From Elusimicrobia bacterium RBG_16_66_12 (GTDB lineage Bacteria > Elusimicrobiota > Elusimicrobia > UBA1565 > UBA9628), in contig MGUL01000185.1 in assembly GCA_001800005.1 (NCBI GenBank), forward strand, positions 21,446-30,205: a DNA stretch of 8,760 bases, given 5' to 3'. Positions 6,843-8,760 of the stretch are shown one piece after another (the first letter of the stretch is position 1; each line of letters starts with the position of its first letter). A model generated the notes under the pieces. That model was not told the DNA's origin, made no database searches, and saw only the letters and a program-made list of their open reading frames with translations. Made by a program: the position numbers and the translations under genes.

Positions 6843-7894
6843 GGGAGCCGCGCGCGCCGGAGCCGTCCTCCTCGGAGCTCGCCGGCGAGGCCGAGCGCCT
6901 GGCGGACAAGGGTCTGGCCGACCTCGGCTGGCAGGACGCGGAGCTGGAGCGCGCGGCGCGCCTGACCTGGAAGATCAACCGACTCAAGGCCGAGACGAAC
7001 ACGATCATCCCCGCGCACGTCTATCAGCGCCCCGAGGTCCTGCTCGGCGCGGCCGACTTCGTCGGCGATTCCTATAAGCTCGCCAAGACGTGCGCGGAGT
7101 CGAAGGCCGCGCGCGTCGTGTTCTGCGGCGTGCGTTTCATGGCCGAGACGGCGAAGGTCCTCAGCCCCGAGAAGGAGATCCTGCTGCCCGCGCCGGAGGC
7201 GGGCTGCTCCCTTTCGGAGTCCATCTCGGCGGCGCAGGTCCGCGGGTTGAAGAAGGAGCACCCCGGAGCGCCGATCGTCACCTACATCAACACCTCGGCG
7301 GAGGTGAAGGCCGAGTCCGACGTGGTCGTGACCTCCGCCAACGCCCCGAAGATCCTCCGGAAGCTCTACGCGGAGCATCCGAAGATCGTGTTCATTCCGG
7401 ACGCGATGATGGGGCGCAACCTTGCCTTGGAACTCGGCAAAAAGCTCGGTGAGGAACTGATCATTTGGAACGGCTCCTGCATCGTCCACGAGAACTTCGA
7501 CTCGGCCTCGGTCGAGTTCTACCGGAGGATGTATCCGGGAGTGAAGATCCTGGCCCACTTCGAGTGCAGCCCGGGGCTGGTCTCGGCCGTCGATTACATG
7601 GGCGGCACCGGCGACATGATGAAGTGGGTCGCCGAGCACAAGGCCCCGGCCTACATGCTGATCACCGAGTGCGGGCTGGGAGACCTCGCGCGCACGCGCT
7701 TTCCCGGCAAGGTCTTCGTGCCGATGTGCCGGCTCTGCCCGTACATGAAGGCGACCGACCTCTCCCGCATCCTGCGGGCGATGGAACGCCCCGCCGCCTC
7801 CCAGCGCATCCAGGTCACGGCTGGGGTCCGCGAGCGGGCGCGTCGTCCCATCGAGAGGATGTTCGAGCTGGCCGAGGACGGGTCCTCTTCGTGA
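6833..7894 (+). CDS. nadA: NadA, quinolinate synthase ([4Fe-4S] enzyme of NAD biosynthesis)
   Basis: NadA condenses iminoaspartate with dihydroxyacetone phosphate to give quinolinate, the precursor of NAD. The predicted 353-residue product has the triplicated NadA fold. Visible residues: H62 and Y64 in HVYQRPEV, D79-S80 in VGDSYKLA, VTYINTSAEVKA (Y151, N153, S155), and VTSANA. The three predicted cluster ligands are C125 (AGCSLSES), C216 (WNGSCIVHE) and C302 (CRLCPYMK), corresponding to E. coli C113, C200 and C297. The C-x2-C-x2-C of E. coli is reduced to C299-x2-C302. The usual HPE motif reads H242-F243-E244, and PDAMMGRN replaces the common PDxxLGR. C98 is an additional Cys in VFCGVRFMAE. 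The first 35 residues or so are low-conservation, so the GTG at 6833 is likely rather than certain. No nadB or nadC is in view. The end overlaps the next gene by 4 nt. Confidence 0.94.
   Translation: MALREPRAPEPSSSELAGEAERLADKGLADLGWQDAELERAARLTWKINRLKAETNTIIPAHVYQRPEVLLGAADFVGDSYKLAKTCAESKAARVVFCGVRFMAETAKVLSPEKEILLPAPEAGCSLSESISAAQVRGLKKEHPGAPIVTYINTSAEVKAESDVVVTSANAPKILRKLYAEHPKIVFIPDAMMGRNLALELGKKLGEELIIWNGSCIVHENFDSASVEFYRRMYPGVKILAHFECSPGLVSAVDYMGGTGDMMKWVAEHKAPAYMLITECGLGDLARTRFPGKVFVPMCRLCPYMKATDLSRILRAMERPAASQRIQVTAGVRERARRPIERMFELAEDGSSS
7874..7887 (+). promoter_or_regulatory. Shine-Dalgarno of the DUF255-like gene within a small inverted repeat
   Basis: GAGGAC (7874-7879) and GTCCTC (7882-7887) are exact inverted copies separated by GG. 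They fold as a 5-bp stem with a CGGG loop. The GAGGA portion is the only good Shine-Dalgarno candidate for the GTG at 7891, so folding would mask it until the nadA ribosome passes. This is an inference from sequence. Confidence 0.4.
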
Positions 7895-8760
7895 GCCTCT
7901 GGAGGCGCTGGACGGACGAGACCTTCGCTCTCGCGAAGACGCAGGATAAGCCGGTCTTGGCCGTGGTCGGGACTCGCGCGCCCGCGGCGTTGGGCGAGGA
8001 CGAAGCCCTGATCGAGAGGCTCTTCATCGCGGTCTTGGTCGACCCCGAGGAGCGTCCGGACGCCGCGCTCCGCATCGGGCGGGGCCACGCGGTCGTGATG
8101 GACCCCTCCGGCGCGCGCCGCGCCGTCCTGCCCCTGCCCGCCCCGGGACTGCGCGCGGCTCTCGAGCGCCTGGCCGCCGAGGCCGTCTCCTGCGGCGGCG
8201 GCCGCCCCGAGCCGGCGGTCCCGGCCTGGACGGGGGCGGTTCGCCGGGATCCCTTCGGCGCCGCCCCGGAAGAGCCGGTCCTCGCGCGGACCTTCGCCGC
8301 CGCGCGCGCGGCGGCCGCCGCCGGCGAGCCGGGGCTCGACGTCCTGGAAGCCCTCGTCTACGCGGCCTCCGAAAGGGGGGACCGGGAGGCCCGGGCTCTC
8401 CTCGAGGGTTCGCTCGACCGGCTGCTGGAGGGTCCGTGCTGGGACCGCGGCCTCGGCGCGTTCCGCGTCGAAGGCGAATCCGCGCTGCCGGCCAACGCGA
8501 GGCGCTCCCGCCTGCTGTGGGACGCGCACGCGTTGACCGGAGAGGCCCGCTGGCGCGAGGCGGCCGAAGCCTCGAGCCTTTTCCTGCTGAAGAGCCTTCG
8601 CGAGCCGGCCGTCTTCACCGCGGACGCCGGCGCCCAGGCCGCGAGGGCGCTCCTGCTCGCCGCGGCCTTCGGGGTCCCGGGCGCGGCTGAGGCCGCGGAG
8701 ACGGCCCTCGCCTTCCTCCGGACACGGCTCTACGATCCCATCCTCGGTCTTCGGCATTCC
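7891..8760 (+). CDS. DUF255/YyaL-like protein with a degenerate thioredoxin-like domain (3' truncated by window)
   Basis: An open frame of 290 codons starts at a GTG that overlaps the nadA stop (GTGA) and runs off the window. It is the only co-directional frame open throughout. The N-terminus LWRRWTDETFALAKTQDKPVLAVVG...IAVLVDPEERPD (3-57) resembles the thioredoxin-like DUF255 domain of YyaL/SSP411 proteins, which normally reads W..EAF.KA..EDKPIF.S.GY.TCHWCHVM...VKVDREERPD. Here the segment after VVG is shorter and has no cysteine, so the CxxC redox motif is absent. MDPSG (70-74) matches the domain end. Residues from about 120 onward are helical and alanine-rich, for example LLEGPCWDRGLGAFRVEGESALPANARRSRLLWDAHALTGEARWREAAEASSLFL, like the (alpha/alpha)6-barrel half of the family. 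The HFEKMLYDNAQL-type motif is not visible. Family members are usually 600-700 residues; function is unknown. Assignment is by motif only. Confidence 0.7.
   Translation, partial: MSLWRRWTDETFALAKTQDKPVLAVVGTRAPAALGEDEALIERLFIAVLVDPEERPDAALRIGRGHAVVMDPSGARRAVLPLPAPGLRAALERLAAEAVSCGGGRPEPAVPAWTGAVRRDPFGAAPEEPVLARTFAAARAAAAAGEPGLDVLEALVYAASERGDREARALLEGSLDRLLEGPCWDRGLGAFRVEGESALPANARRSRLLWDAHALTGEARWREAAEASSLFLLKSLREPAVFTADAGAQAARALLLAAAFGVPGAAEAAETALAFLRTRLYDPILGLRHS
8296..8315 (+). repeat. Perfect 20-bp G+C-only palindrome in an alanine-rich coding stretch
   Basis: Bases 8296-8315 read identically on both strands and contain only G and C, centred on a CGCGCGCG run. They encode part of an AAARAAAAAG segment of the DUF255-like protein. 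Alanine and arginine codons in GC-rich DNA readily make such palindromes, so this may be chance. It could still form a cruciform or a stable RNA stem. Confidence 0.6.

Noticed and set aside
7651..8757. A 368-codon open frame on the minus strand
   Set aside because: It lies antisense to the end of nadA and the DUF255-like gene. Its product is Gly/Arg/Ala-rich with no recognisable motif. Long antisense frames are common in GC-rich genes, and the + strand frames carry clear family motifs.

Overview
The window is a single, extremely compact, co-directional gene cluster on the + strand of a strongly GC-rich bacterium. GC-ending codons dominate and several genes use GTG starts. Eleven genes fill it almost completely: eight junctions overlap by 1, 4 or 10 nt, and the three real gaps are only 9, 10 and 2 nt. 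I see no tRNA, rRNA, CRISPR array, insertion sequence, internal terminator or promoter. The cluster continues past both window edges, so its promoter is out of view. The host phylum cannot be fixed from sequence alone. The SufS-SufU pairing is typical of Gram-positive and several other phyla but is not diagnostic. My weak guess is an uncultured high-GC lineage (for example an Elusimicrobiota- or Deltaproteobacteria-like MAG).

First part (1-5308): a full SUF iron-sulfur cluster assembly operon. In order it holds sufB (3' end only), sufC (ABC ATPase), sufD, sufS (cysteine desulfurase), sufU (zinc sulfur-transfer partner of SufS), sufT (MIP18/DUF59 maturation factor), an Rrf2-family regulator with three cysteines, and a stand-alone Nfu-type Fe-S carrier. 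SufS and SufU deliver sulfide to the SufBC2D scaffold. SufT and Nfu would pass or mature clusters onto client enzymes. The Rrf2 protein is probably the cluster-sensing feedback regulator.

Second part (5311-8760): four genes in the same apparent transcript. They are a PHP-domain phosphoesterase resembling RNase AM/YciV, a cytoplasmic glycerophosphodiester phosphodiesterase-like protein, quinolinate synthase NadA (a [4Fe-4S] enzyme and so a plausible client of the upstream machinery), and the 5' part of a DUF255/YyaL-like protein whose thioredoxin-like domain has lost the CxxC motif.

The most unusual non-gene signal is a perfect 15-bp inverted repeat inside sufC (763-777 / 789-803). It uses AGA and other codons atypical for the region, which suggests a selected RNA structure within the operon mRNA. 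Two gene starts (sufT, and the DUF255 gene) also have their Shine-Dalgarno sequence inside a short hairpin, consistent with translational coupling. I found no clearly new defence or mobile system here. The genes belong to known families and the novelty lies in arrangement, degenerate domains and RNA structure.
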